The notes below the pieces were generated by a model. The model was given only the letters and a program-made list of their open reading frames with translations, searched no databases and was not told the DNA's origin. This document shows positions 1 to 8,755 of a stretch of DNA of 64,000 nucleotides, one piece after another; positions within the stretch are counted from its first letter, which is position 1, and the number at the start of each line of letters is the position of its first letter. The DNA comes from Acanthornis magna (taxonomy: Eukaryota; Chordata; Aves; Passeriformes; Acanthizidae). Position numbers and translations under genes: made by a program. The stretch lies in contig JAWUZG010000007.1 of the NCBI GenBank assembly GCA_036785705.1, positions 496,001 through 560,000 on the forward strand, written 5' to 3'.

Positions 1-334
1 CTGCTGATGGGAAGGGATGTATGGGAGGGAGATGTATTCTCCTTTTCAAGAGAGATGTTTCCTGGGGGCTGTTTTAGGTCACCTATGTAAAAAGCTAGCT
101 GTGAGTTTGCCTCCTCACCTTGTACAGGAGCTCGTCTAAGCTCTCTGAGCCAGGCCAGTGCTCTGAGGGTGTAGGAACGGAGAAGTTGATGGGTTAAAGC
201 CCATTTGCACTGGAAGTTTGGGGAGGGCTCTGCTGCCCATACACATGGGCAACAAAAAAAAGGGGTTGCTCTGTTGTCTCCATCTGCGACCCCTCCAACA
301 GCAATGGCATCACCCAGTCAGGTGTCTTTTGCAG

Positions 335-438
335 GCGGGATGTGCCCTCAGCACAGTCTGTGGGGAAGCAGGGACAACACAGCCAGCTCCACTGCACTCA
401 CTGCTATGCTGCAGATGCTGAAACACAAAGCCCAGACG
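335..438 (+). CDS. Candidate internal coding exon of an unrecognised gene
   Basis: A 104-nt segment lies between a good 3' splice site (pyrimidine-rich, ending TTTTGCAG at 327-334) and a 5' splice site (ACG then GTGAGG at 439). In the reading frame entered at the second codon position it is fully open, and it ends exactly on a codon boundary. The encoded peptide is helix-like and includes ALTAMLQMLKHKAQT. The outgoing phase (0) matches the incoming phase of the terminal exon at 996-1064, which supports the two belonging to one + strand gene. I do not recognise the protein. The exon could be a chance arrangement, because the 5' remainder of the gene would lie outside the window. Confidence 0.3.
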
Positions 439-995
439 GTGAGGTGGTGGGATGCAGGGGCTGGAATGCACTTGGAAACAGCTGGTGGGAGCAGGGCTGG
501 GTGAGGTGTGACTTGAGCCTGATACACACAGGCTGGGGTGTTTCCTAAAGTCATTCTGGAGCTGCTGGGATGGGCAGGCTTACAGAATCTGTGAGCAGTT
601 AGAGGAGTGATAAGAGAAGCAAGTAGAGATGGCTCCTCACAGTTTGCATTGCATTCATGAGTAACATCCTTAGCTGGCTGGGGCTGTCCCTCTCCCACCC
701 CATCCCTGGGTAGGAGAAGTCAGCTCTGCCTGATTCTGGCTTTGTGATGTCCCCATCCTCTCCTATCAGTCCCTGCTTCCTTGCTGACATCTGTGGGTCC
801 CAGTCACAGCATGAGGTTATGGGCTTCAGGGAGGCCATCATGCACCCCACAGGGTACCACAGATGAGTGCCAGCCCACTGCTCCCTGCATGAGGGACCGT
901 TTGGGACACTTCCCTCAGTCATGAGCACCATCCTGGCCAGTGTCCCTGTTTGTGTCATTCTCTCATACCCAAACCTTCCATCCCTCTCTTCTCAG

Positions 996-1064
996 GACCA
1001 TGATTTCTTGGAAAATGAGCGCATCTTCCTGGATTCCCTGAAGAAAGTGCCCCACCATCCATGA
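996..1064 (+). CDS. Candidate terminal coding exon with stop
   Basis: A long pyrimidine tract ending CTCTCTTCTCAG (984-995) is followed by 22 codons and a TGA. The predicted C-terminus begins DHDFLENERIFLDSLKK and ends VPHHP. A polyadenylation signal follows about 70 nt after the stop, as expected for a short 3' untranslated region. The incoming phase is 0, compatible with the candidate exon at 335-438. The family is not recognised. This looks like the tail of a + strand gene whose body lies to the left of the window; other phase-0 exons could lie between the two segments. Confidence 0.42.
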   Translation, partial: DHDFLENERIFLDSLKKVPHHP

Positions 1065-1132
1065 CGCCAGCCCCATGCACTGCCAGGGGAGGTGCCATCC
1101 CCTGAAAACTACCAAGGGATGATGTGCCCTCC

Positions 1133-1138
1133 AATAAA
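1133..1138 (+). promoter_or_regulatory. Polyadenylation signal AATAAA
   Basis: An AATAAA hexamer lies 69 nt after the stop codon of the candidate terminal exon and before a T/G-rich stretch. This fits the 3' end of that transcript. Confidence 0.4.
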
Positions 1139-1331
1139 GGGAAGAAAATATTCTCGGTTCTCAGCTTCTCTTTCCAAACACTGTCAGAGTGTTCCATAAT
1201 TCACTGTTAATCACTCAATACTGTACAGATGGACCTGGACAAGATTGAGAAGTCACACAGGAAACATCACGAGGTTTAACAAGGCCAAGTGATGGTGCTG
1301 CACCTAGGTCAGGGCAACCCCTGGTGACAAA

Positions 1332-1968
1332 TGTTCCATCCTGCCAGTAAAAAAGGGAGTCGGGAAGGATTCTTTTTAACAGATTACTTGGACAAAAAAA
1401 TAAAGCGCAAACAGGGCAACATTATATCTGAGAAGTCTTTATTGATAAAAAAGGGTAAGTGCTCCTACCAAAGGGCGATAGAAGAAAGAACAAAGAAGGA
1501 AAAAGAGAGATTGAGAGAGAAAGAGAACACCAGACAGATCGTTCCCGCTGTAGCCGCGGCGCCCCTTGGTGTCTGCGGGGCAGAGCAGCGTTCGTGCAGA
1601 GCTGCGCTGAGCCCGCGCGGCTCTTGGCAGCGGCTGGGCGCCATTTGCCACCAGCAGCAGCTGCGTGTCCCTGCCGTGGGTGAAGAACAGCCTGCCGCGG
1701 CCACGGGCACACTCGGGGAGCAGCTGCGGCTGGCAGGCTCGGGGCGCGGCTCTTGGCAGCGGCAGCGGCGGCTGCTCCGCCGGGGAAACAGCAGAGCACG
1801 AGGCTGTGGCGGCCACGGAGCTGCCTCGGGGAAACGGCAAAGCAGTGCAGGACAGGGGCGGACAGGGAACACAGCCCGGGAAGAAGCAGCACCGCCCGCA
1901 GGCAGAAAAAGGCGAGCGAGGGAAGGAGGGAGCGAGGGAGGGAGGGGAGCCGAGCCGAGCCTGGAGGC
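1332..1968 (-). mobile_element. LTR-like sequence with GC-rich core (left arm, copy 1)
   Basis: The block starts TGTTCC, which reads as a terminal ...GGAACA on the minus strand. It contains TCTTTATTGAT near 1436, an AATAAA signal on the minus strand, as expected for R-U5 of an LTR in minus orientation. From about 1540 it becomes very GC- and CpG-rich and is identical to the other copy for about 355 bp. The open frames through this part on both strands have no plausible protein and follow from base composition. The retroviral origin is inferred from the ends and the signal; no internal retroviral genes are seen. Confidence 0.45.
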
Positions 1969-2612
1969 TGTGAAAAACGAAGTTCACTCTCCTGTTGAAA
2001 TTTAAAAGTTTAATAAAGGACAACAGGGGACAAAAAAAACCAATAAAGCAAAGAAACAGCGCTGGGTGCTTGGGCCAAAGCCAAGAAACACACCTGCCAT
2101 TGAGGGAGTCGTCTTAAATAGTTTTTGTCTTGCGTCAGCCTCATGCCTATTCATAAGCAGTCATGCATATTCAAAGTTTTCTCAAAACTATTTTGCCTGG
2201 TCGAAGAACTGTTTTGCATGGCTCCTTGGTCCCGCCTTTTTAGAGCATGCGTGTTCTTTAGCTGTGGTTTCTTCCAGTCTTGGTTATCATCTCCAGTTTG
2301 GGCTTTTCTCCGTGGTCCTTGTATCTGGTTATGGCTGATAGTCAGCTCTCAGTGGCAGGTCTTCTCTGTGCTGTTCTTTGGGTGTTATCTAGTCAAGCAG
2401 ACAGTGTGGTTAGTAAAGGAAAGCCTTAGACTTAATAGAATACCTCTATTAGTTATTTCACTACTATATCGAAATCTAGTTAATAACAGAAATTAAAACA
2501 CTGGTTATATACCTCAATCTTTATAACAAGACTATTTCTATATAAAAAGAATAAAACCATACACACAATGAATATTTCTGAAAAGCCAACACTATATTAT
2601 GTATTTATCACA
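1969..2612 (-). mobile_element. Solo LTR with 4-bp target duplication
   Basis: The element begins TGTGAAAAACG and ends TATTTATCACA, giving TGTGA...TCACA inverted ends. It is flanked by the direct repeat AGGC (1965-1968 and 2613-2616). The other copy of the duplication has a single AGGC at 11294-11297 with continuous flanks, so the insertion is recent relative to the duplication. Minus orientation is suggested by a TATTTAAG box (minus strand, about 2112-2119) and an ATTAAA signal (minus strand, about 2009-2014) placed as in an LTR, but orientation is less sure than the boundaries. Confidence 0.8.
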
Positions 2613-3958
2613 AGGCAAAAGCCCACTCTCTCACAGAGCCCGAGAAAATGGCGGCAGCTGTGTGGAGCTCAGTGCTGCTCTGCGCTCAGCCTCCTCCCTA
2701 GCTCGATTTCCCGAGCATTTTTTCCCGGGCATCCGGGGATGTGCCCCCGGCAAGGGGGGGTCGCTTCCAGCCCGGCCGGGGAAGGCTTTCTGTGCCCTGA
2801 CTGGGGCCAGGCGAAGCCTGCCGGGGGAGAGAGCTCCCGGCGTGTATTCCGCCCTAAAGGAATTGTTCACGGCAGGAGCATTTAGCCAGGCAGATGTCAG
2901 AGCCCAGTACTCTCTCACCAGATCCTCTTCGATATTCCACATGTGGAAGCTGTGATCACTCATACAACTTCACTCATTTGAAGATACTTGATATTGTCAG
3001 GAAAAATTAATCCACAAACACCAGAGGTTTATGTCCAAAAAGGAGACAGAGGAGTCCTGTCACTTTATTTGTGAATAAAGGGAGAGGCCATGGGCGTTTC
3101 CCAGGGGGTCTCTCGAATTGCTAGAGGACGCAGCCTCTTTTCATCTTAAATTCCTGACCACAGGTTCCCTCTCTGTTTTCCCCACTAGCTGAGGTACTTG
3201 AGAAGTACAGACTTCCTGGAACACCTAATGCAGACACAAGTAATACACATCACCCCTAGTGCAGACACCCTCCATACAAACCCCCCTTTCTTCTTTTTCT
3301 TAAGTCTCTGTTCCTGTAGTTTATTACTACAGTCCTGGGTGAGTCAATCAGTGGAATTCCTATAGAAATCCTTCCCCTTGTTTCTTCTGTCTCTCAGTCT
3401 CGGTCTTATCTTACCAGCAGTTTATTTATAAAGACACTCCCTTACTCCTTTCAATATTATATGGGATTTCTGATTTTACAGAGTGATACGAAAACCACAA
3501 TAAAAATATACAATACTGTTAGCAAAAGATAACAATTGCAAGGCACAGTTGAGATACCATACCAGTGTGACTCCCATTACCATTCCCTGTCAGCTACTCA
3601 CCATCACAACCCTGAGTGACTTCAGTCTCTGGGAAGGCACGCCAGCTGAAAGAATGGTTGAAGCCAGCTGAAGCCCATTGCTCTCTTTAAAGTTCTTTTC
3701 TAGTCTTCTGGACTTTATGCTCTGCATTCAGCTGAGTCTGATATTCACTCCTCCTATGCTGGGCTGGCTAATTGGGAAGATGTTTTTGCTCATTTAATGA
3801 ACTCAATGAGAATATTTTACACCACTGATCCACTCGACTGTCGTAGAGATAGTTGATGATACACAGGAAATCTGACTTAGTGGAGTGGTACAAAAATATA
3901 TCGCAAAACACAATACAAATATAAGTTATACAAAACCTTTTATCTGAAATGAAAGTCA
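2613..3958 (-). mobile_element. LTR-like sequence (left arm, copy 1, second part)
   Basis: The first 370 bp are GC-rich. From about 2994 the sequence reads TGTCAGGAAAAATT and soon afterwards CACTTTATTTGTG, which on the minus strand is an AATAAA signal close to a terminal ...CCTGACA, typical of R-U5. The remaining 0.9 kb would be U3 on the minus strand. The whole block matches 11294-12658. I see no gag, pol or env. The right-hand limit of the LTR is not defined; 3958 is simply where similarity to the other copy stops. Confidence 0.45.
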
Positions 3959-5040
3959 CTTTTTTGTTCTTTTTGTTTTGAGATAAATTGAGGGAATTTT
4001 TTTTTGACATCTGTGTTGCCACACCCTGCGTTTTTCCCTGAGCTTAATGAGGATCCCCCTGAATATCTCATTCATCTGAGGCTAGCACATGGACTGAGAG
4101 CTGAAAATACAACTAAGGCCAACACAGTTTTCAGTCGAATGGGGAGGAGCTTTTTAGATTTTGTTTTACTAAAGCACCAACCCAAACAATTTGTGTAGCT
4201 GCTGCCCAGAATGAGCCCCTCCTCTTCTCCCCAAGATTTTGCCAATATTTTGAGTTGGCTTTGTAATGTGTCATGGCAGTGCCTGCAAGCCTTGATCCTA
4301 CACTTTCTTTTTAAATCCTCAAGGACAAGTGTGAATAAAAAATCCCTGTGTTGTGACCTGAAGAATTTGTGCTCTCTTTAGTGTGTTGAAGAAAACTGCC
4401 TTAGATTTGAAACTGGAATGCAAAGGATTTCAGTTAATTAGAGGTGTATCCACTCCAAAGCTGGCTTGTTGAGCTCAAGTCAGCTGTTGTTACAGAATTC
4501 TGCAGAAGGGAATAATGTTTAGTTGCAGAAGTCCTTATAATGTCAGTGTCCTGTATGTCAGAGTGCATAGTGCAGCCTACAACAGCCTTTACAGAAATAC
4601 AGAAGAGAGCCTGAATTGTGGCAGGACTTTGGATGAATGGATGTCAGGGACAATGAGAGAAAAACTTTGGAACTGGCTGGAAAGGGCACAGCAAGAAGTG
4701 AAGTCCAGAGCTGGGAGCATGTGGATGAAGAGTTGTCTTGTTAGGCAGTCATGATCTCAAACTCTGCCTGAGGATTTCTTGCTTCCCAAATAATACTTAT
4801 TAAGCTCCTGCTTGTAGATGAGGAGTGTTTGTTGAACAAACACATAATTAAATAACAGCATCTCCTTCCTCCTTACCCTTTCTTATATTTCTGGACAGTT
4901 ATTTATTGGGGACCTTCTTGCTGGGCCAACAAAGTTGAAATTGAGAAAATAGAAAAGCTGTTCTTCTCATTTCAGCTTGTTCAGGTATCATTTAAATCTC
5001 CATTGTCTTTCTGAAGACTTAGACACTAAACAGCAGAATG
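3959..5040. other. Copy-1-specific segment, no gene seen
   Basis: This AT-moderate sequence is absent from copy 2. It contains only short chance open frames and no LTR ends, CR1 tail or tandem array that I can see. Together with the promoter and start region up to 5641 it forms the 1.68 kb present only in copy 1. Confidence 0.5.
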
Positions 5041-5074
5041 GCACAGCTCGGGCGTGGCCCTGTATGACAGTGTT

Positions 5075-5147
5075 CCATTGTGATGCAGTGCCCTACAAAA
5101 CAGAGGCCATTGTGACACGGGGCCATTGTGACAGTGAGGGTATTTAA
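5075..5147 (+). promoter_or_regulatory. Putative core promoter: three CCATTGTGA boxes and a TATTTAA box
   Basis: CCATTGTGA occurs at 5075-5083, 5107-5115 and 5123-5131 (spacing 32 and 16 bp). It is followed by TATTTAA at 5141-5147, about 160 bp upstream of the first ATG of the large frame. CCATTGT is the core recognised by SOX-family HMG proteins, so SOX control is a reasonable inference. A transcription start near 5170 would give a leader of about 130 nt. Copy 2 lacks this region entirely. Confidence 0.5.
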
Positions 5148-5302
5148 GGAGCAGAGAGCCCTGGGGCTCCCAGTCCTAGGAGAGCACTTCTCTCAGGAGG
5201 CAGCAGCTCTCCAGGGCAACACCGCCAAGTCTGCGGCAGACGACGCTGAAGACAACCACGGTGGAGGAGCGGCCGGCAGCACAGCCGGCACAGGCGAGTA
5301 CC

Positions 5303-7903
5303 ATGTTTGCATCAGCTTCCCTGAGCAGGGATGCAGGTGCAGGGACAGACCACCAGCACCAAGGGGAACAGCAGGACCTGGCAGGGCTGACCGTGCGTGT
5401 TGAGTGCCACCAAAGCACTTCGTGGCTGTGGTGGCGTGGGCCTGTTTTGAAGGAGGTCATCGTGTCCTTCAAGAGGAGGCCTTCAGAGGAGCCGCACAGG
5501 AGCTTCCGGGCCCACGGCTCCTGGGAAGCCACCCTGCCACAGCAGCAGGATGGCCTGCAGGGCAGAGAGCCACAGAGTCAAGGACAGGGTTCCTCCCTGA
5601 GGCGCTCCGGGGGGCTCCATGACACACCTGGGCAGGTGAGTGCCAACGCCAGAATGGCACGGCCTGCGACAGGACAGGACAGGGCCACAAGCCTCCCATG
5701 GATGATTGGCTACACTGCACCACAGCAGCCACAGGTGACACCTAGGAGGTTCACTGAGGGCGCCATAGACAACACAATGACACTGGAGCGGCTGGGAGCC
5801 CAAGCTGCAACCAGTGAGCCAATGGCCTTGAGCAAGGAGCAGGAGTGTGAAGGCGCCATTGGTCCAGAGCTGTGTGAGGAAGAGGAGTGGGAAGATGCCC
5901 TTGATTTTGAGCTCTCTGAGGAGGAGAAATGGGAGGATGCCCTTGATGTTGAGAATTTTGTGGAGAAAGAGCGGGAAGATCCCCTAGATGATGAGCTTTT
6001 TGAGGACGAGGAATGGGAAGACAAAACAGAATCAGAGCTGTGCCTAGGGTCAGATGACATTGGGTCATCTCCTGTCCATCACCTGGTCAATTCCTTGGGC
6101 CTGGAGGACAACAATGACTCCTATGCTGGTCCCAAGGACAGTCCCAGCTGCCCAACAGATGAGGGAACAATAGCAAGTGCCACACCGGAAGACTTTCAGG
6201 ACAAGAAATATCCTTTAGATGAAGGCCATGAAGGAGAAGATGGCACAGCCATTGTCACCCCAGCAGCTCAGGAAGAGCCCTCTTTGGTGTGGGAGCTGGT
6301 AGCAGCTGGCCCAGAACCAGGCCAGGCCCACTCCTGCACAATCCCTTTCTCTGCATTCCTGGATGCCCTGTTTGAAGGGAACCAGGTGTGGCACAGGAAG
6401 TCAATGAGTGTTCTAAATGCCTTAGTTGCTGCACAAGACAAAGGAGAGCAAAAGAGGCAGCAGCCAACAGGCTGCAAAGAGGCTCTGCCAGAGGCAGCCC
6501 AGTCTGCCAGGGCTGAGGGCCTGGGCAAGGAGCAACCTGTGAAACAGGGCCCTGGCCAGCAGCCGCAAGAAGAGCTGGACCTGCAACTGAGCCTGAAGGA
6601 AACAACAGAAGAAGGAACAGCTGCAGGACGTGCCTTCAGATCTCCTTCCCCCACAGTCATCGATGCCCTGGCTCGGGAGCGACGGACGTCCTTCATCAAG
6701 AGCGTCCCAAGGGCTCTGCCAAGGGCCTTCAGTGCAACACATGGGACAGGAGAGCAGCAGCCCATAGCTCTTGCAATGGTTCAGGCGGCAGCCCAGCAAA
6801 CCTTAATGGAGGTCATGAGCAAGGTTGCAATTGTGGAACACAGATTACAACTGATACGTATGCGACCGTACCTTCAACGCAGGAGGGGTGCAACATGGGC
6901 ACTGACAGACACAGCAGCAGAGACAGTGAGGCAGGCATATTGGGCAGCCAGACCCACAGATCATGGCCTGGCTGTCCCGGACACAGCCAAGGACATCGCA
7001 GAGGACACGCCAAACAGGGCTGTGACTGTGATCCAGGGATCTGCGGAGCATCTGGAAGAACAGAAGGATGTGGAACAAGGCCCTGATGAAGGGATGAGAA
7101 GAATATCCCCAGCAGCAGGGACAGAGAGCCCAGGACATACCAGGCACAGTCGCACAGCTGATGCTCCAGTATTTCTGGATGCAAAAGACTACTACCGGAC
7201 AGAGGTGGTTAAGAAGGCTGTGCTTATGGTCCAGAAACCATTTGAATATTCAGAGGAGCAGCAGGACCAGGAACTGAGCCCGGAGGAATCAAGAGCTGCA
7301 GAAAGACCTGCAGGACATGCTCAAAGCCTTCCTGCACCGACAGTGATCAACACCCCGGCTCGATGGAGATGGCTGAGGCATGTCTGGAAAGCACAGAGGG
7401 CTCTGCCCTCAGCCTCCACTGACAGCTCTGGGAAAAGAAAGAAGGAAAAGGAGCACCCAGCAGCTGATGCTCCGGTATTCCTGGATGCAAAAGACTACTA
7501 CCGGACAGAGGTAGTTAAGAAGGCTGTGCTTATGGTCCAGAAACCCTTTGAATACCCAGAGGAGCAGCAGGACCAGGAACTAAGCCCGGAGGAATCAACA
7601 GCTGCAGGAAGACCTGCAGGACGTGCCCAAAGCCTTCCTGCACCTACAGCAATCAACACCCCGGCTCGATGGAGATGGCTGAGGCATGGCTGGAGAGCAC
7701 TGAGGGCTCTGCACTCAGCCTCCACTGACACTTCTGGCAAAGGAAAGAAGGAGAAGGAGCACCCAGCAGCAGACACTGTGCTGTGGCTGGATGCAAAAGA
7801 CTGTTACCGGAGAGAGGTAGTTAAGAAGGCTGTGCTTGTGGTCCAGGGACCCTTTGAATACTCAGAGGAACAGCAGGACCAGGAACTAAGCGCAGAAGAA
7901 TGA
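5303..7903 (+). CDS. Repeat-containing acidic/basic protein, unknown family (866 aa)
   Basis: An open frame of 866 codons begins at the first ATG (ACC before it, so A at -3); the frame stays open slightly upstream but without an ATG. Residues 1-117 are unique. Residues 189-244 are four exact-period 14-residue acidic repeats of the type ELxEEExWEDALDx. A low-complexity middle follows. Residues about 434-480 and 560-600 look like diverged relatives of the C-terminal module. From residue 619 come 102-residue repeats starting at 619, 721 and 823 (truncated), each with a DAKDYYRTEVVKKAVLMVQ-type helix, an acidic EEQQDQELSPEE segment, a PTVINTPARWRWLRH basic helix and a lysine-rich KRKKEKEH cluster that could direct nuclear import. 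No signal peptide or membrane segment is seen. The function is not recognised. A perfect splice donor, CAG/GTGAGT, lies inside the frame at 5635/5636, and ATG 5654 (AGAATGG) has a stronger start context than ATG 5303. The stop at 7901 truncates the fourth repeat. Confidence 0.6.
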   Translation: MFASASLSRDAGAGTDHQHQGEQQDLAGLTVRVECHQSTSWLWWRGPVLKEVIVSFKRRPSEEPHRSFRAHGSWEATLPQQQDGLQGREPQSQGQGSSLRRSGGLHDTPGQVSANARMARPATGQDRATSLPWMIGYTAPQQPQVTPRRFTEGAIDNTMTLERLGAQAATSEPMALSKEQECEGAIGPELCEEEEWEDALDFELSEEEKWEDALDVENFVEKEREDPLDDELFEDEEWEDKTESELCLGSDDIGSSPVHHLVNSLGLEDNNDSYAGPKDSPSCPTDEGTIASATPEDFQDKKYPLDEGHEGEDGTAIVTPAAQEEPSLVWELVAAGPEPGQAHSCTIPFSAFLDALFEGNQVWHRKSMSVLNALVAAQDKGEQKRQQPTGCKEALPEAAQSARAEGLGKEQPVKQGPGQQPQEELDLQLSLKETTEEGTAAGRAFRSPSPTVIDALARERRTSFIKSVPRALPRAFSATHGTGEQQPIALAMVQAAAQQTLMEVMSKVAIVEHRLQLIRMRPYLQRRRGATWALTDTAAETVRQAYWAARPTDHGLAVPDTAKDIAEDTPNRAVTVIQGSAEHLEEQKDVEQGPDEGMRRISPAAGTESPGHTRHSRTADAPVFLDAKDYYRTEVVKKAVLMVQKPFEYSEEQQDQELSPEESRAAERPAGHAQSLPAPTVINTPARWRWLRHVWKAQRALPSASTDSSGKRKKEKEHPAADAPVFLDAKDYYRTEVVKKAVLMVQKPFEYPEEQQDQELSPEESTAAGRPAGRAQSLPAPTAINTPARWRWLRHGWRALRALHSASTDTSGKGKKEKEHPAADTVLWLDAKDCYRREVVKKAVLVVQGPFEYSEEQQDQELSAEE
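5867..6034 (+). repeat. Four 42-bp in-frame repeats coding acidic 14-mers
   Basis: Units start at 5867, 5909, 5951 and 5993, each beginning GAG, with a partial fifth at 6035. The period is exactly 42 bp, so the frame is kept. The consensus peptide is ELCEEEEWEDALDF with variations. Copy 2 has two such units (about 12890-12970), the second containing an in-frame TAG. Confidence 0.85.
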
Positions 7904-8191
7904 ACAGCTGCAGAAAGTCCTGAAGGATGTGCCCAAAGGCTTTGTGCACTCACAATCATCAACACCCTGGCTGGAAGGAGATGGCTGAAGCTTGTCTGGA
8001 GAGCGCTGAGGGCACATGGAACAGCAAGATTTGGAGCACAGTAGGGATGTGTCATCCCTACGGAAGAGGCAGACAGTCCCCCAGCTGATGCTGTGGTGTG
8101 GCTGGATGCCAAACACTACATACGGACTGATGCCAGTGAGAAGGCCTTTCTTATGGTCCAGGGACCATTTGAATATGCTGAAGAAGAGTAG
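7157..8191 (+). repeat. Tandem 306-bp coding repeats (three good, one decayed)
   Basis: Equivalent GCT/GCA codons open the units at 7157, 7463 and 7769 (period exactly 306 bp) and a final partial unit at 8084 (315 bp on). Units 1 and 2 are nearly identical at the DNA level, which indicates a recent tandem duplication. Copy 2 has one full unit plus the terminal partial unit, so the number of units differs between the paralogues. Confidence 0.85.
7904..8191 (+). pseudogene. Decayed C-terminal extension of the repeat protein
   Basis: After the TGA at 7901-7903 the same frame continues with recognisable repeat sequence. It meets a TAG at 8042-8044 and then runs open through PADAVVWLDAKHY to a TAG at 8189-8191. 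The TGA stands where the other repeats have TCA, a single C-to-G change. Copy 2 carries the same terminal module. The ancestral protein therefore probably ended at the equivalent of 8189, about 96 codons later. Whether the shortened frame still makes a useful protein cannot be told from sequence. Confidence 0.65.
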
Positions 8192-8384
8192 GAGCAGGAA
8201 GGAAGCATGGACGGGGCAAGGGCAGGCAGAGGCAGAGCTGCAGAGGCAGAGAGCCCTGCACATGGCCTGCACAGCCCCAGAGTCCATGACCATCCTCTGC
8301 TGGACACAGCAGAGTACGGCAGGAGTGAGGCTCCTCTCTCCTGTACCTTCCTCTCCTGCAGGCCTTTAATAGACAATGACTACT

Positions 8385-8540
8385 TCACATACATAGACAT
8401 ACATATATACACAGACCCCTATATATACACTTTTATACATACACCCTTATTTATATATATACACATATGTACACATACATATACACATAGATATATAGAT
8501 ACACAAATATACACATATATATATATAAACATATGTAGCA
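8385..8540. repeat. TA/CA-rich microsatellite in the 3' region of the copy-1 gene
   Basis: An imperfect array of ATAC, ATAT and ACAC motifs. The equivalent place in copy 2 (16018-16166) has a similar array, so it was probably part of the ancestral 3' untranslated region. Confidence 0.8.
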
Positions 8541-8740
8541 CCCCTAAGAGTTAGTTAATCACCGCATATAGGTTATTTGAGCATCATTTTTTAGTGTAGT
8601 AGTAGTGTGCGTAGCTTGTCTACAAATTTTACTGCAAAAATAGTATTCTTCAGTAGCTAAAACTCACTTCCTCAGCCCACTCAACTTCAGAAATATCCAG
8701 CATAGCAGCAACAGAGTTAGAAAAATACAGGAACTTGTTC

Positions 8741-8746
8741 AATAAA
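8741..8746 (+). promoter_or_regulatory. Polyadenylation signal AATAAA of the copy-1 gene
   Basis: The hexamer lies in TTCAATAAATGCATG, conserved at 16373-16378 in copy 2. Similarity between the copies ends 9 nt later. Confidence 0.5.
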
Positions 8747-8755
8747 TGCATGTTT

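Larger units (their letters stand above)
1332..8755 (+). repeat. Segmental duplication, copy 1 (LTR-like arm plus repeat-protein gene)
   Basis: This block pairs collinearly with 10100-16387. Matching parts, read by eye, are 1332-1460 with 10100-10232 (diverged), about 1550-1900 with 10893-11245 (identical), 2613-2990 with 11294-11670 (about 97 percent), 3000-3958 with 11700-12658 (about 94 percent) and 5642-8755 with 12662-16387, allowing for insertions and deletions. Copy 1 alone carries the solo LTR at 1969-2612 and the segment 3959-5641 with the promoter and start codon. Homology stops 9 nt after a polyadenylation signal in both copies. Confidence 0.85.

Noticed and set aside
1331..2023. 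Open frames up to 224 codons on both strands of the left arm
   Set aside because: They arise from stop-poor GC-rich sequence, overlap in several frames and run across an LTR boundary.
5710..6068. Serine-rich minus-strand open frames of about 105-116 codons
   Set aside because: They are antisense shadows of the acidic GAG/GAA repeat array of the 866-aa frame.
8207..8554. 115-codon frame ending in Tyr/Ile/Thr-rich sequence
   Set aside because: Translation of the 3' microsatellite.
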